A stretch of DNA of 39,885 nt from Hyphococcus sp. (GCA_013002535.1 JABDJK010000041.1:1-39885), one strand, 5' to 3'. Positions 29,624 to 39,281 are shown, numbered from the stretch's first letter. The notes: generated from the letters alone by a model not told the origin. Program-made: numbers and translations.

Positions 29624-30478
29624 ATGCGCTATTTGATTTTTGGGAAGAATGGCCAGGTCGCACGCGCGCTGCGGGCGGTCCTTTACGACAACAAAAATGC
29701 GCGGTTCCTTGGAAGTGCAGATTGCAATTTGTTAAACGCCAGCGCTGCTGCCGCGGCAATTCAAAATTACATGCCGGATTGCGTGATCAATGCTGCGGCC
29801 TTTACGGCGGTCGACAAAGCTGAAACCGACCGCGATGCGGCTTTCCAGTTGAATGCAACTGCACCTGCAGAAATGGCGGACACAGCACGAGATGTTGGCG
29901 CGAAATTTATTCACATATCTACTGACTATGTTTTCGATGGCGAAAGCGAAACGCCATATTCGGAGGAAACGCCAACAAATCCCATAAACACCTATGGCGC
30001 ATCGAAACTGCGCGGCGAAGAATTGCTCCTCAAGGCAAATCCAGCTTCTATAATACTGCGAACGTCTTGGGTATTTTCAGCTACCGGAACAAATTTTGTA
30101 AAAACCATGCTGCGAATGGCGGCGAGCAACGAAACCGTGACAGTCGTTGATGACCAATTTGGCGGCCCCACTAGCGCTGCCGACATTACCAATACAATCC
30201 TCGATATAGCTTATGCTAAACCAGGACCCGCCGGAATATTTCATTACCAGGGTTCGCCAGGCGTTTGCTGGGCGGACTTTGCGCGTGAAATATTTTCTGC
30301 CTCAGGAAACCGCACAGAAGTCATTGGAATTTCGACCTCCGAATTTGAAACGTCGGCGCAACGACCGCTCAACTCGCTGCTCGATTGTTCAAAATTACAT
30401 AAAGTTTTTGGAATTAGCCAACCGGATTGGCGCAAATCATTGCGTAAAACCATCAAGGAATTGGGCGCGCCGATTTAG
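29624..30478 (+). CDS. rfbD: dTDP-4-dehydrorhamnose reductase
   Basis: 284 aa with ATG start. N-terminal GKNGQVA nucleotide-binding motif (7-13), NAAAFTAVDKAE, ISTDYVFDG (98-106) and catalytic Y124-GAS-K128, as in RfbD/RmlD. It reduces dTDP-4-keto-L-rhamnose to dTDP-L-rhamnose. It is coupled to rfbB by a 10-base gap and ends 30 bases before the 3' end of the convergent tRNA-Ser. It likely feeds surface polysaccharide synthesis. Confidence 0.94.
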   Translation: MRYLIFGKNGQVARALRAVLYDNKNARFLGSADCNLLNASAAAAAIQNYMPDCVINAAAFTAVDKAETDRDAAFQLNATAPAEMADTARDVGAKFIHISTDYVFDGESETPYSEETPTNPINTYGASKLRGEELLLKANPASIILRTSWVFSATGTNFVKTMLRMAASNETVTVVDDQFGGPTSAADITNTILDIAYAKPGPAGIFHYQGSPGVCWADFAREIFSASGNRTEVIGISTSEFETSAQRPLNSLLDCSKLHKVFGISQPDWRKSLRKTIKELGAPI

Positions 30479-30508
30479 AACAAACACTTACAAAGATTTA
30501 AAAAAAAC

Positions 30509-30598
30509 TGGCGGAGAGAGAGGGATTCGAACCCTCGGTACAGTTGCCTGCACAACGGTTTTCGAGACCGCCCCGTTCGACCACTCCGGCACCTCTCC
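30509..30598 (-). tRNA. tRNA-Ser (anticodon CGA)
   Basis: 90 bases on the minus strand including encoded CCA. Acceptor GGAGAGG pairs with TCTCTCC. Anticodon stem CGGT/ACCG encloses loop CTCGAAA, giving CGA for UCG codons. A long variable arm typical of class II serine tRNAs precedes the T arm GAGGGTTCGAATCCCTC. Confidence 0.95.
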
Positions 30599-30810
30599 AT
30601 GGGGCAGAGCGTCTAGCGCGTAGCTGCCTTTTACGCAATATCACCGGCTCAATGATTCTCGCAAAGAAAAACGCAGCCACACCCTCTGGCGTCTCATTTC
30701 ATTACTGCATCGCGCGATGGCGCAGTACGATGCGCCTTATTCTCGAACACCATAAAAATTTAGAAAGTCAATTGCGCCGCAGGAAACGCCGATAATTTCT
30801 GAGAGAATTC

Positions 30811-31281
30811 CTATTTCAGTATGCCGCGGAATGAAACTTCACCTGCTTGAGATGGCTTCAACGCGCTTGCAAGAGTCCATTTTATATGCGTGATCTCATC
30901 GCCTTTAGCGGCGCGTGGGCGCCCATCTTCGACCACTGTTAAACGGCCGCGCGCTACAAATGTTTCGCCGCCATCCGCGGAGAATAAGATATTCAAGTTT
31001 TCACCTGTTGCGGAACCTTCGACATAGGTAATTTCATCCGGCACCGGAATCACCAATACGACAGCTTCTGCTGCATCAGCTGCTTTATTCGAATAGCTAA
31101 GCGAGTAAATAACCTCTTCACCAGGTTGCACGGTGTCCGCCGCCACGCGTGCAAGTCTTACTTCCCCGTTTGGGCCTTTTTCCACGATCTCTTTTTCGAT
31201 CCGTTGTTCCGCTGAAATTTCCGCCCATGCTGGCGCAGCAGCGAGCAAGGCGCACATTGCAATCATTAGTCGCGGCGTCAT
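30811..31281 (-). CDS. Small secreted DUF11-like protein
   Basis: 156 aa with ATG start and AGGAG 7 bases upstream. Residues 1-20 are a signal peptide ending AWA. The mature part begins EISAEQRIEKEIVEK and forms a single DUF11-like beta domain (PGEEVIYSLSYSNKAADAAEAVVLVIPVP, then YVEGSATGENL). It is therefore a periplasmic or surface-exposed single-domain relative of the two larger proteins encoded divergently at 31524 and 32754. The shared 242-base divergent region suggests co-regulation. Function is unknown; an accessory or structural subunit is a reasonable guess. Confidence 0.8.
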   Translation of the reverse strand: MTPRLMIAMCALLAAAPAWAEISAEQRIEKEIVEKGPNGEVRLARVAADTVQPGEEVIYSLSYSNKAADAAEAVVLVIPVPDEITYVEGSATGENLNILFSADGGETFVARGRLTVVEDGRPRAAKGDEITHIKWTLASALKPSQAGEVSFRGILK

Positions 31282-31382
31282 TACTGAACTCCTATAAAAA
31301 ATATTTCCGACAAATTCGTCTGTTAGGGTAAATCTTCAGTTAAGCTTTTGCATGCGCCGGCAATTAATCTAACGCTCGCAGG

Positions 31383-31415
31383 CCAATCTGTTTCATACCG
31401 AAACAAGAAGATTGG
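31383..31415 (+). promoter_or_regulatory. Leader stem-loop 1 before the DUF11 surface genes
   Basis: CCAATCT/AGATTGG outer stem and GTTTC/GAAAC inner stem with a 4-base AAGA bulge on the 3' side and a 5-base loop. It lies about 110 bases before the ATG at 31524, in the probable divergent promoter/leader. Confidence 0.4.
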
Positions 31416-31420
31416 GTTTC

Positions 31421-31476
31421 CGCAAATTTCGCGACGCATACATACTTACTAATTCAGTGAAATTTGCGCTTTTTTT
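31421..31476 (+). promoter_or_regulatory. Leader inverted repeat followed by a T-run (possible attenuator)
   Basis: Perfect 10-bp arms CGCAAATTTC (31421-31430) and GAAATTTGCG (31459-31468) separated by 28 bases, then C and seven T (31470-31476). No plus-strand gene precedes it, so it would act within the leader of the gene at 31524. The repeat could equally be an operator. Confidence 0.45.
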
Positions 31477-31523
31477 ACCCGCTAATGGGATGTTTCCTGC
31501 GCTTTAGGTGAAGGGAAGCAGAA

Positions 31524-32660
31524 ATGAAGTCTCTATTAACTCGCGCGCGTATCGCGGCGGTGGCGGCTGGCGTATTTATCAGCCTGCCAGTCATGTCCGC
31601 CAATGCGCAAAATAATTACACCGATGCCGGTGAAGTAGTCTCGAATACATTCACGCTCGACTACCAAGTCGGCACTGTGCCTCAAACGACAATTACGAAT
31701 GACGGTGTTGGCGGAAACCCGCCGCCGACGACGTTCACTGTCGACCGAAAGGTTGATGTTTTTGTAGAAAGTCTCGGCGACGTCTCCGTTGTTCCGGGCG
31801 CTACCGGCCAAGATCTTGTGTTCCGCGTCCGCAACGACGGTAACGATACTCAAGCGTATTCGTTTGCATTGGAAGATCTTGCAGGCGATGATTTCGACAC
31901 CACAGTTACGATGCGATATTACGTCGATGCAGGCGGCGACGACGCATATGTTGACGGCGTCGATAATGTCGGCGGCGCCGCATACACGGCAGGTTCCGGC
32001 GCAGCCTCTTCCGACCTCGCACCAGACGCGACCCTTTGGGTTGTTATTTCGGGCGATATTGCAGGTACAGTAACTAACGGCCAGGCAGACGGCCACATAT
32101 TATATGCGGACAGCCTTGACCCTACAGCTTGGATAAACTCGGCATCTGCGACGCCAGGCAACGAAACGCTGGGTGAAGCTGGCGCTAATAATGAAGACGG
32201 CGCTGCGCAAAACGTTCTTGCAGATGGCCAAGGCACGGCCGCAGCAGACGCCGCGACACCGGATGGCGGTCACTCTGATACGGCAAGCTTTACCGTTTCG
32301 GCCGCGAACCTCTCGGCTAGCAAAACTGTTGCGATTATTGCAACCGATTCAACAGCGATCGATTGTTCGGTCGATCCGGCTGTCGCAGGCAATCAATTCT
32401 ATATTCCAGGCGCATGCCTAGAGTATTTGATTTCCGTATCGAACGGCGCCGGCGCAGCCACGGCGACTGATATCGATATAGCTGACGTATTGCCTGACGA
32501 AGTCAGCTATGTCGGCGCCACTCAATCCGGCTTCTCGACGGCGGGAACAATAACGCCGCCTGGCGGCGGTTGCACGACGTCATGTTCAGTTGCCCTCGAC
32601 AACGCCGAACTTGCAGCGGGCGCCACCGGTGAACTCCGTATCCGAGCGACAGTACGGTAA
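31524..32660 (+). CDS. Secreted DUF11 domain protein
   Basis: 378 aa with ATG start and AAGGGAAG just upstream. Signal peptide about 1-28 (ANA, cleavage before Q29). The mature protein is poor in Lys and Cys and rich in Ala, Gly, Asp, Thr and Val, as in surface beta proteins. Two parts are visible: an N-terminal domain with DVSVVPGATGQDLVFRVRNDGND (about 90-115), and a C-terminal DUF11-like domain (about 265-375) with LSASKTVAI, CLEYLISVSNGAGA and DVLPDEVSYVGA. It is followed after 93 bases by the giant barrel protein and probably shares its transcript, with a hairpin at 32688-32717 between them. A surface-layer, adhesin or fibre role is inferred. Confidence 0.8.
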   Translation: MKSLLTRARIAAVAAGVFISLPVMSANAQNNYTDAGEVVSNTFTLDYQVGTVPQTTITNDGVGGNPPPTTFTVDRKVDVFVESLGDVSVVPGATGQDLVFRVRNDGNDTQAYSFALEDLAGDDFDTTVTMRYYVDAGGDDAYVDGVDNVGGAAYTAGSGAASSDLAPDATLWVVISGDIAGTVTNGQADGHILYADSLDPTAWINSASATPGNETLGEAGANNEDGAAQNVLADGQGTAAADAATPDGGHSDTASFTVSAANLSASKTVAIIATDSTAIDCSVDPAVAGNQFYIPGACLEYLISVSNGAGAATATDIDIADVLPDEVSYVGATQSGFSTAGTITPPGGGCTTSCSVALDNAELAAGATGELRIRATVR

Positions 32661-32687
32661 GCCGAGAGACTTCCCTAGCCATGGAAC

Positions 32688-32717
32688 GCCGCTGCGCTGA
32701 CATTTCAGCGCGGCGGC
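32688..32717 (+). terminator. Intercistronic hairpin between the two DUF11 genes
   Basis: GCCGCTGCGCTGA pairs with TCAGCGCGGCGGC over 13 bp (one G-U) around a 4-base CATT loop, followed only by ATTTCC. The weak tail suggests partial termination or 3'-end protection, which would give more of the 378-aa protein than of the giant one. Confidence 0.5.
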
Positions 32718-32753
32718 ATTTCCACAATTAAGGGCGGTTTTTATCGGGCCGAT

Positions 32754-35700
32754 TTGAAAGTAAACGGTGTGAGTTGCGTAAGTAAAAGCTTCAGCATTTG
32801 GGCAAGAATTGCCCTGTTATTCCCGGTTATTTTGGGAATGCTGATCGCTAATGCAAATTCCGCTACGCTCGGCGAAACCGTTACCAATATCGCAACCGTT
32901 TCCTTTGGCCCAACCGCGTCACGGGTGCAAATTCAGTCGCCGCCCGCTGCGTTTGTGGTTGAGGCTGCACGAACGCCTTCTACGGTCGAGTTTTTTAGAC
33001 ATTCGCCGAACGCACCCGACGGAATTCTAACCGACATCAATGGCAGCGATTACGTATCCGGATTTAATCCGGACGGATCGCCGATATTTCAATCCGTCGG
33101 TCCACCAGTGAACGCCGGCGGCAATGTGCTCGATTTCTCCAGCGCCACAATGCTGGCAACCGCTGAAAACTACTTTGCTGGTGAGCTCATCATCATATCC
33201 GTTACTGACTTAGGTCAAAACGGCGATCCCTCTCGAATTGAAACTGTCGTTGTTACGTTAGATGCTGATGGCGTCGATCAAATGACACTGCGTTTATACG
33301 AGACCGGTGTAAACACTGGTGTCTTCGCTGGTTACGTGTCGAGCGTCCAGGACCCGGCGGACGATTCTGATGTGACCGTTCTGCTCGGCGCAAGTTCGGT
33401 GCTGACGACGACATATCAGGATCCATTTGATGGCGACGAAGTGTCAACCGACATCGCCGGTGTTGATCCCTACGGGCGTTTGTTTGACAGCGCCACTGGC
33501 GATCTTGTCGATGGCGCGGTTGTTACAATCATTGATGTTGCGACGGGCGCACCAGCGCAAGTATTCGGCATCGACGGCGTATCAGCCTACCCTTCAACGG
33601 TCACAACTGGCGGATCGGTCACAGACGCCGGTGGTTTCTTTTATGACCTTGGGTCGGGAGAATTTTTATTCCCAATTATGTTTCCAGGGGAATACCGCCT
33701 CGAAATCGAAGCACCTGACGGATATTCAGCCCCGTCGGCAGCAACGTCGGAAGATATTGCAACACTGCCCGGCGGCCCGTTCACAATTATCGATGCATCG
33801 TTTTTGGGCAGTTTTGTCCTGGACGGCACCGGCGACGTCAGCTTCGATGTGCCCCTCGATCCATCATCAGAATTGGTTGTAACGAAATCGACTGCAATGC
33901 AAACTGCATCGATCGGTGACTTCATTCGATATGAGGTCACGGTTGAAAACACCGGCGCCAATGCAGTTTTGTTGCCAATTCTCGATATTCTCCCGCAAGG
34001 ATTTCGATACCAAGCAGGCTCGGCGCGCCGGGGCGGGGCTCCAATTGATGACCCGGAAATAAGCAACGACGGCCAGGAAATACTTTTCAATGGCGGCGCG
34101 CTAGCTGCTGGAGCAACTGCTTCTTTCACATACGTGGCCGAGGTAAGTTCCGGCGCGCAAATGGGCGACGCTGTAAACACAGTGTCCGTCATCAATAGCG
34201 CTGGCGACAACGTTTCGAACTTCGCTCGCGCTAATGTGTACATCAAAGAAGACTTGCTTCGGAGTAATCTGACCATCATCGGCCGAGTCGCCGCTAATGC
34301 ATGCACGCCTGATGACAAGTGGCCGCGAGAGAATATACGCGGCGACGGCGTTGAAGGTATCCGCCTTTATATGGAAACCGGCGCCTATGTTTCGACTGAC
34401 GAAGATGGACTGTACCATTTCGAAGATGTCGAAGCTGGCGTTCATGTCGTGCAAATCGATACGACGACGATCCCGGATGGATATGAAATTGTCGCCTGTG
34501 AAGAGAACACTCGATACGCCGGTAGCGCAATTTCTAAGTTTGTCGATGCGCAAGGCGGTTCAATTTGGCGCGCGAACTTTTACTTGAAGGGCGAAAACGA
34601 AAACAAATCAACGCATAGTGACAATCAGTTCGCACAAAGCGATGCAAAGGAATATACCCAGTACGATATTGCTTGGCTTGATGGACAGTCCCCAGACCCG
34701 GCCTGGGCATATCCGACGCTTGGTTCGAACCCGACATCGCGCTCAATTAATCTCGGAATAAAGCATCCTGCGGGTCAGCGAGTCGCGCTTTTGCTGAATG
34801 GTTCCAAAGCGCCCGCATTGAATTTTGCTGGACGTGAAGTCAATAAAGCGCGATCTGCCGCCATCTCCAGGTGGCGAGGGCTAGATCTCGTTGATGGCGA
34901 AAATCACCTCATCGCAATCATTCAAACCATGGATGGAACCGAAATCTCTCGTCTGGAACGCACCTTTGTTTTTGTATCTGACGCGGCGCAAGCGACGCTC
35001 GCCCCGGCGCAATCAAATCTCGTTGCGGACGGAACGACATCACCAGTTATAGCCGTACGCATGACTGACGGAGCGGGCCGCGTCGTAAAGGCCGGTCAAA
35101 TCTTTGATGTTGAAATTGCACCGCCTTATCGAGCAAAAGATTTAAATAAGCTCGAAGACACCATTCCACTTACCGAACCGTTGACCACGAAATCATCATT
35201 CGCGGTCGGGCGCGATGGCATTCTCGCTGTTGAGTTGGAGCCAACGCTGCAAACCGGAAACGCGCGAATTACGGTTTATCTGGATGAACAACGCAGCGAG
35301 ACCTTTGTCGCATATCTAAAGCCACAATTGCGGGAATGGATTATTATCGGGCTTGCAGAAGGAAGCGCGCAGCACCAAAAAAATAAACCAGGAAGCGCTG
35401 GCTCTACTGCTCGGAAAATGATGGAGCGCGGCCGCGTTGCGGTATTCGCCAAAGGAACTGTAAAAGGCGGATGGCTTGTTACTGCTGCGGTAGATACAGA
35501 CAAGGGACGTGGCGACGAAGACGACGCACTCTTTGATGATATTGATCCTGATGCGCGATATTCGGTTTATGGTGACCGTTCGATACAACAATTTGAGGCC
35601 CAAAGCAGGTACCCAGTCTATTTCAAAGCGGAGAAGAGCGGGTTTCAAGCGCTTTTTGGAGACTACGATACCGGGCTCAGTGAAACGAAGCTTGGCAGAT

Positions 35701-37820
35701 ATTCGCGGCGCCTGTCTGGCTTCCAATCAACGTATGAGGGCGAAAGATTTCGTTTTACGGGGTTCGCCGCCGAAACAAATCAAGTTTTCATGCGCGACGA
35801 AATCGCCGCCGACGGAACATCTGGTCCGTTTAACTTAACGACGGCGCCGCTGGTCCGAAACTCCGAAACAATCTACGTTGAAACCCGCAACCGATTCCGA
35901 CCTGATGAAGTTGTCGCAACCGCAAAGTTTGTTCGATATTTTGATTATGACATTGATTTTCGAACCGGCGAAGTAATATTTCGCTTGCCTGTTCCGGCAG
36001 CGACGGATCCCGAACATTTCAATGTCATCGTCGCGGAATATGAGACGTCTGCGCCTGTGCATCGCAATGCGGTCGGTGGCGGTCGCGGCGCCATCTTGTT
36101 TGCTGACGGTCGTATTGAAACCGGCGTAACACTCATTCACGAAGACGGCGCGCCAGGCGTGGTTGAATCAACGAACCAGCTCGCAGCAATTGATCTTCGT
36201 GCAGACGTAACAGACACAACACGATTGCGCTTGGAATATGGCGTTTCCAAGAGCCGGATTGATGGCGATAGCGAATCCTTCGACGCAATTTCAGCGGAGA
36301 TTAAACATGTAAGTGAAGGCATTTCAGCTCGCGCTTATTATGATGATGTCAAATCGGGATTTGGGTTGAGCCAACAATCATCCGGCGTCAGTGGCGTGAG
36401 GCGATATGGCATAGAAGCAAACGTCCGGCTGGATCAATTCAATAGCGCGGCCAGTGGCGCGCGGGGCGAACGCTATCTTGATGCAGCAGTTTACCGTGAG
36501 GAAAATCTTCGCACCGGCGCAAATCGATCTGTATCCGAAATCGCCATACGGCAAGAAGCAGAAGCCGCTTCTGGCAAAGCCGGTTTTCGGCGGGTTGTCG
36601 AAAATACTTTCGGCGGCGAGCGTCGTAAATCGCTTCTGGCGACTGCCGAAGTTCGCAAAACCTTCAAGAAAATCGGCCTGACACTACGCGCCGCGAGAGA
36701 TCAGGCTATCGATGGCCGCAACGATTCATCACTTTTTCCGCAACGAACGGTATTTGGATTTGATCAGAAACTTTCAAACCGCGTAACGCTAAGCGCCAGC
36801 CATGAAATTCAAAATGGCGACGACACAAAAGCGTCGAGTACAATTGTTGGTGTCGCCGCGGAGCCATGGACTGGCGCGCGCATAACCGCGTCTGCTGACA
36901 AGCTAACACAAGATTCCGGACGACGCCTCGGTGCAACGTTTGGTCTCGATCAACAAGTACAGCTCAATGACAAATGGTCGGCGTCTTTCGGTGTTAGTCG
37001 CCGCGAAGAGCTAGCCAATGACGGTTCAGTGACCCCTTTGGAAGACATTGTATCTGACGACCCGCTCTCACCGTTGGAAAACAATGCTGACTTCACATCC
37101 GGTTATATCGGCGCTGGTTATCGTTCTGAGAAATCACAAGGTTCAGCGCGTGTGGAAATGAAAAAATCTGCGCTTTCCGATCGATATACAATTGCTGCGG
37201 CGGCGGCGCGTGAAGTGAGCGAGAAATTATCGTTTGCTGGCGCTGCACGCATCGAAGAAACAGACAATCAAGATCAACCCGATGAACATCGGATCGACGC
37301 GCGGGTCGGATTTGCCCTACGCCCCCGTGACGATGACTTGGTCATATTCAATCGCTTCGATATAAAACAACACAAAATAGACGGTGAGTTGTATAATTGG
37401 AAAGCGATAAACAATTTAGCCGTAAACGCGATGTTGAATGAGCGCTGGCAATTATCAATCAATCACGGACTAAAATACTCATTCCTCGAAACTGACGGCG
37501 CCGAGTTCAGCGGGTATACGCAGCTCTTCGGCCTGGAGACACGTTTCGACGTAACCAAGAAGATTGATTTCGGATTTCGCGGCACGATGCTGTATTCACA
37601 TAATGCGGGAACAATCGATTATTCCTACGGCCCGAGTCTCGGCGTCAATCCGGCTGATAATGTATGGCTTGGCGCCGGTTGGAATTTTGCAGGTTTTGTG
37701 GACGATGATTTTATCGGCGCCGAATACACGCGCAATGGTCCATTCATCCAGTTGCGTATCAAGTTTGATCAAAACACCGCTGCGGGATTGTTGAACTCAA
37801 TTTCGCCATCAGCAAACTAA
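32754..37820 (+). CDS. Giant outer-membrane beta-barrel protein with DUF11, SdrD-B-like and Ig-like domains
   Basis: 1688 aa from TTG 32754; a GTG at 32769 is an equally weak alternative start. Signal peptide to about residue 36 (NANSA). Next come an N-terminal beta region, an SdrD-B/carboxypeptidase-regulatory-like domain (about 238-330: SATGDLVDGAVVTII, then PGEYRLEIEAPDGY), a DUF11 domain (about 372-495: VVTKSTAMQTASIGDFIRY), and a second SdrD-B-like domain (about 505-610: TDEDGLYHFEDVEAGVHVV). An Ig/Big-like region follows (LVADGTTSPVIAVRMTDGAG). From about 870 to the end is a long beta-barrel-like region with YSVYGDRS, FGDYDTGLSETKLGRYSR, GTSGPFNLTTAPLVRNSE and alternating amphipathic strands, ending FIQLRIKFD. 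This fits an outer-membrane anchored surface protein presenting extracellular or periplasmic domains. Function unknown. Confidence 0.8.
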   Translation: MKVNGVSCVSKSFSIWARIALLFPVILGMLIANANSATLGETVTNIATVSFGPTASRVQIQSPPAAFVVEAARTPSTVEFFRHSPNAPDGILTDINGSDYVSGFNPDGSPIFQSVGPPVNAGGNVLDFSSATMLATAENYFAGELIIISVTDLGQNGDPSRIETVVVTLDADGVDQMTLRLYETGVNTGVFAGYVSSVQDPADDSDVTVLLGASSVLTTTYQDPFDGDEVSTDIAGVDPYGRLFDSATGDLVDGAVVTIIDVATGAPAQVFGIDGVSAYPSTVTTGGSVTDAGGFFYDLGSGEFLFPIMFPGEYRLEIEAPDGYSAPSAATSEDIATLPGGPFTIIDASFLGSFVLDGTGDVSFDVPLDPSSELVVTKSTAMQTASIGDFIRYEVTVENTGANAVLLPILDILPQGFRYQAGSARRGGAPIDDPEISNDGQEILFNGGALAAGATASFTYVAEVSSGAQMGDAVNTVSVINSAGDNVSNFARANVYIKEDLLRSNLTIIGRVAANACTPDDKWPRENIRGDGVEGIRLYMETGAYVSTDEDGLYHFEDVEAGVHVVQIDTTTIPDGYEIVACEENTRYAGSAISKFVDAQGGSIWRANFYLKGENENKSTHSDNQFAQSDAKEYTQYDIAWLDGQSPDPAWAYPTLGSNPTSRSINLGIKHPAGQRVALLLNGSKAPALNFAGREVNKARSAAISRWRGLDLVDGENHLIAIIQTMDGTEISRLERTFVFVSDAAQATLAPAQSNLVADGTTSPVIAVRMTDGAGRVVKAGQIFDVEIAPPYRAKDLNKLEDTIPLTEPLTTKSSFAVGRDGILAVELEPTLQTGNARITVYLDEQRSETFVAYLKPQLREWIIIGLAEGSAQHQKNKPGSAGSTARKMMERGRVAVFAKGTVKGGWLVTAAVDTDKGRGDEDDALFDDIDPDARYSVYGDRSIQQFEAQSRYPVYFKAEKSGFQALFGDYDTGLSETKLGRYSRRLSGFQSTYEGERFRFTGFAAETNQVFMRDEIAADGTSGPFNLTTAPLVRNSETIYVETRNRFRPDEVVATAKFVRYFDYDIDFRTGEVIFRLPVPAATDPEHFNVIVAEYETSAPVHRNAVGGGRGAILFADGRIETGVTLIHEDGAPGVVESTNQLAAIDLRADVTDTTRLRLEYGVSKSRIDGDSESFDAISAEIKHVSEGISARAYYDDVKSGFGLSQQSSGVSGVRRYGIEANVRLDQFNSAASGARGERYLDAAVYREENLRTGANRSVSEIAIRQEAEAASGKAGFRRVVENTFGGERRKSLLATAEVRKTFKKIGLTLRAARDQAIDGRNDSSLFPQRTVFGFDQKLSNRVTLSASHEIQNGDDTKASSTIVGVAAEPWTGARITASADKLTQDSGRRLGATFGLDQQVQLNDKWSASFGVSRREELANDGSVTPLEDIVSDDPLSPLENNADFTSGYIGAGYRSEKSQGSARVEMKKSALSDRYTIAAAAAREVSEKLSFAGAARIEETDNQDQPDEHRIDARVGFALRPRDDDLVIFNRFDIKQHKIDGELYNWKAINNLAVNAMLNERWQLSINHGLKYSFLETDGAEFSGYTQLFGLETRFDVTKKIDFGFRGTMLYSHNAGTIDYSYGPSLGVNPADNVWLGAGWNFAGFVDDDFIGAEYTRNGPFIQLRIKFDQNTAAGLLNSISPSAN

Positions 37821-37839
37821 AAACTCGTTTTCGTAGCGC

Positions 37840-38418
37840 CTAACGACCAAATGCATCATAGAAATGTTTGCGGCATAATGCTGTGTATCGGTCATTGCCG
37901 CCAATTTCGATTTTGTCGCCGTGTGTGACGGCATTCCCATGCTGATCAATCCGCAAATTCATGGTCGCTTTGCGGCCGCAACGACAAATTGTCTTGAGCT
38001 CTCGAATCTCGTCAGCAAGCGCCAATAGCCGCGCGCTGCCCTCAAATAGTTCACCGCGAAAATCTGTTCTCAGCCCATAGCAGATTACGGGGACTTCATA
38101 TTCATCAACTATCCTAACGAGCTGATCCACCTGATTAGCTGTCAAAAACTGCGCCTCGTCGACAAAGATACAATTTATCTTCGCATTTTCGTTCGCCGTT
38201 TGCACAACTTTCAAAAGATCCGTTTCCGCCCCAAACATGTGCGCGCTACTTTTCAAACCAATTCTCGACTGGATACTCCCTCTTTCATCTCGGTCGTCTA
38301 TCTCGGCAGTAAACAAAAACGTGTTCATGCCGGTTTCGCGATAATTAAAACTCGCTTGCAGAAGCGTTGTAGATTTCCCGGCATTCATCGCTGCATAATT
38401 GAAAAAAAGCTTCGCCAT
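37840..38418 (-). CDS. tdk: Thymidine kinase
   Basis: 192 aa with ATG start. P-loop MNAGKST at 11-17, DEAQFL Walker-B-like motif carrying the catalytic Glu, the lasso-region zinc cysteines (ICRCGRK and ALCRKH), and the thymidine-binding stretch near the C-terminus. This is a type II (bacterial TK1-like) enzyme salvaging thymidine to dTMP. Its ATG overlaps the dapF stop by one base (TAATG), so it is translationally coupled to dapF. It faces the giant surface-protein gene, with 19 bases between the two stops. Confidence 0.95.
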   Translation of the reverse strand: MAKLFFNYAAMNAGKSTTLLQASFNYRETGMNTFLFTAEIDDRDERGSIQSRIGLKSSAHMFGAETDLLKVVQTANENAKINCIFVDEAQFLTANQVDQLVRIVDEYEVPVICYGLRTDFRGELFEGSARLLALADEIRELKTICRCGRKATMNLRIDQHGNAVTHGDKIEIGGNDRYTALCRKHFYDAFGR

Positions 38419-39281
38419 TATTCAAGTTCCGGCAGGACGCCGTCTCCATCGTAAGAATATTCACCAGTCATGGTAATATGATTGTCCTCACGCCACTCGA
38501 TCGCCAAATCGCCGCCATCCAGCGTTACCGTCGCTTTTCTGGCTGCGAGGCGCCTGCGATGCGCCGAAACAAGCGCCGCGCACGCTGCCGTCCCGCAAGC
38601 TTTGGTGACGCCGACGCCGCGTTCCCAAACTCGCACGCGAATTGAGTGTTTGCTGTTCACTTCGGCGATGGAAACATTGGCGCGCTCAGGGAAAAGCGGG
38701 TGGTTCTCTACCAACGGTCCAAATTTATCGATTGCGTGATCATCAACATTCGCAACAAAAAATACGCAATGAGGGTTCCCAACATTTACGGCTGAGGGCC
38801 CCCACAATACCGGATTGTCGATTGGTCCCAATTTAATATCAATGAACCTTGTGTCGTCCATTTGTTCGGCAAGCGGTATTTTTCGCCAGGATAATTCCGG
38901 CTCTCCCATATCAATGCATATTCTGCGTTCGCCGACAGCAGACGCCGTCAAAACATTGGACAAGGTATTGAACGTTGCGTTCTCTTCGCCGGTCTCTTGC
39001 ATCAAAATTGATGCAACGCATCGCGCCGCATTTCCACACGCAGCAACTTCTGCGCCGTCAGCATTCCAGATTCCCATAAAAACGCCGCCAAAACCTGACC
39101 GGTGCTCAATGGTTATGACTTGATCGCATCCCGGTCCGATATTTGGATCAGCAATTTGACGGGCCGTTTCTGGGCTCATGCATTTTTCAGAATTCCGCAG
39201 ATCGAAGATCGCGAATTTATTGCCAAGACCATTCATCAGTTTATAGGGCGCGCCCGAGAATTCATTCATTGGCGAGTGCAC
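38418..39281 (-). CDS. dapF: Diaminopimelate epimerase
   Basis: 287 aa from GTG 39281; ATG 39269 would give 283 aa and is about equally likely. Numbering is from the GTG. The two catalytic cysteines are in ACGNAARC (C82) and KACGTAACA (C229), the proton donor/acceptor pair that interconverts LL- and meso-diaminopimelate. NGLGNKFAIFD at 17-27 and VNVGNPHCV complete the substrate site. It supplies lysine and peptidoglycan precursors. It is coupled to tdk by a 1-base overlap and preceded by a broken glycosyltransferase gene 29-41 bases upstream. Confidence 0.95.
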   Translation of the reverse strand: MHSPMNEFSGAPYKLMNGLGNKFAIFDLRNSEKCMSPETARQIADPNIGPGCDQVITIEHRSGFGGVFMGIWNADGAEVAACGNAARCVASILMQETGEENATFNTLSNVLTASAVGERRICIDMGEPELSWRKIPLAEQMDDTRFIDIKLGPIDNPVLWGPSAVNVGNPHCVFFVANVDDHAIDKFGPLVENHPLFPERANVSIAEVNSKHSIRVRVWERGVGVTKACGTAACAALVSAHRRRLAARKATVTLDGGDLAIEWREDNHITMTGEYSYDGDGVLPELE

